Below are positions 52,882 through 53,081 of a DNA stretch of 53,081 nt, one piece after another (position 1 is the stretch's first letter; the number at the start of each line of letters is the position of its first letter). The position numbers and the translations under genes were made by a program. The notes beneath the pieces were generated by a model. That model was given only the letters and a program-made list of their open reading frames with translations, ran no database searches and was not told where the DNA came from. Location: contig CAZXTD010000006.1 in assembly GCA_964643575.1 (NCBI GenBank), positions 1-53,081 on the forward strand, read 5' to 3'. This stretch comes from Glaciecola sp964643575. GTDB lineage: Bacteria; Pseudomonadota; Gammaproteobacteria; Enterobacterales; Alteromonadaceae.

Positions 52882-53081
52882 TTACATCATACCGCCCATG
52901 CCTCCCATTCCGCCCATGTCAGGCATTGCTGGGGCTGCTGCGTCGTCGGCTGGTGCATCGGCTACCATTGCTTCGGTAGTGATCATTAGGCTCGCGATTG
53001 AAGCGGCAAATTGTAGCGCTGAACGCGTTACTTTAGTTGGGTCAAGGATACCCATTTCTAACATGTCGCCGTAAGTGTCGT
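52882..53081 (-). CDS. groL: Chaperonin GroEL, C-terminal end (cut by window edge)
   Basis: The visible 66 codons encode the end of the 60-kDa chaperonin: DPTKVTRSALQFAASIASLM, TTEAMVAD, a short acidic Ala-rich linker, and the classical Gly-Gly-Met tail GGMGGMGGMM. The rest, and groES, lie beyond the right end of the window. The gene runs towards the bidirectional terminator at 52782-52808. Confidence 0.98.
   Translation of the reverse strand, partial: DTYGDMLEMGILDPTKVTRSALQFAASIASLMITTEAMVADAPADDAAAPAMPDMGGMGGMGGMM

Overview
The window looks like a piece of a draft chromosome from a marine gammaproteobacterium, most likely Alteromonadales (Glaciecola/Paraglaciecola/Alteromonas-like). Grounds: moderate-to-low GC, many c-di-GMP proteins, a TonB-dependent receptor, surface-sorting tails (PEP-CTERM-like, choice-of-anchor H), and a polysaccharide locus built on a two-domain PL6 alginate lyase like that of Glaciecola. 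Both ends cut through genes (glmS at the left, groL at the right). A 10-N run at 38189-38198 marks an assembly gap inside a gene. No tRNA, rRNA, CRISPR array or insertion sequence was recognised.

Left part (1-18.1 kb): housekeeping and sensory genes. It opens with glmU-glmS (cell-wall precursor synthesis), an EamA exporter, and an alkylation-repair pair (an Ada/AraC/AlkA fusion plus a stand-alone O6-alkylguanine methyltransferase). A serine hydrolase, a membrane diguanylate cyclase, speA, and a response regulator with a degenerate GGDEF domain follow. Next comes a small carbohydrate module (LacI repressor, gluconokinase-like kinase, GPH-family symporter). An alpha/beta hydrolase and a large GAF-PAS-PAS-GGDEF-EAL protein close the region.

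Middle part (18.4-35 kb): a zinc-less MsrB, a DUF3300 envelope protein, a PepSY/response regulator/histidine kinase operon, a choice-of-anchor H surface protein, a PhoD-like phosphatase, an AraC-family gene remnant, a chemoreceptor, a 1440-residue SNF2 ATPase and a TonB-dependent receptor.

Right part (35.5-53 kb): two systems stand out. The first is a two-gene gas-sensing unit. A stand-alone H-NOX haem protein lies 14 bp upstream of a protein with an H-NOX-associated (HNOBA-like) domain, PAS, GGDEF and EAL. Its order resembles soluble guanylate cyclase with c-di-GMP enzymes in place of the cyclase. The second is a same-strand run of 11 genes (51641 down to 38366) for uronate polysaccharides: HIBADH-family reductase, PL6 lyase, KdgF, KDG kinase, a TRAP transporter (P, Q, M), a FadR-type GntR regulator, a lipoprotein, a BNR-4 protein ending in a two-loop dockerin, and a small PEP-CTERM-like protein with a cohesin-like body. 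The last two are 16 bp apart and look like a minimal cohesin-dockerin pair that could hold a polysaccharide-active protein at the cell surface. GntR-type boxes, one close to the UxuR/ExuR consensus, sit upstream of the operon. The upstream intergenic region also holds a strong orphan hairpin. A small lipoprotein and the end of groL close the window.
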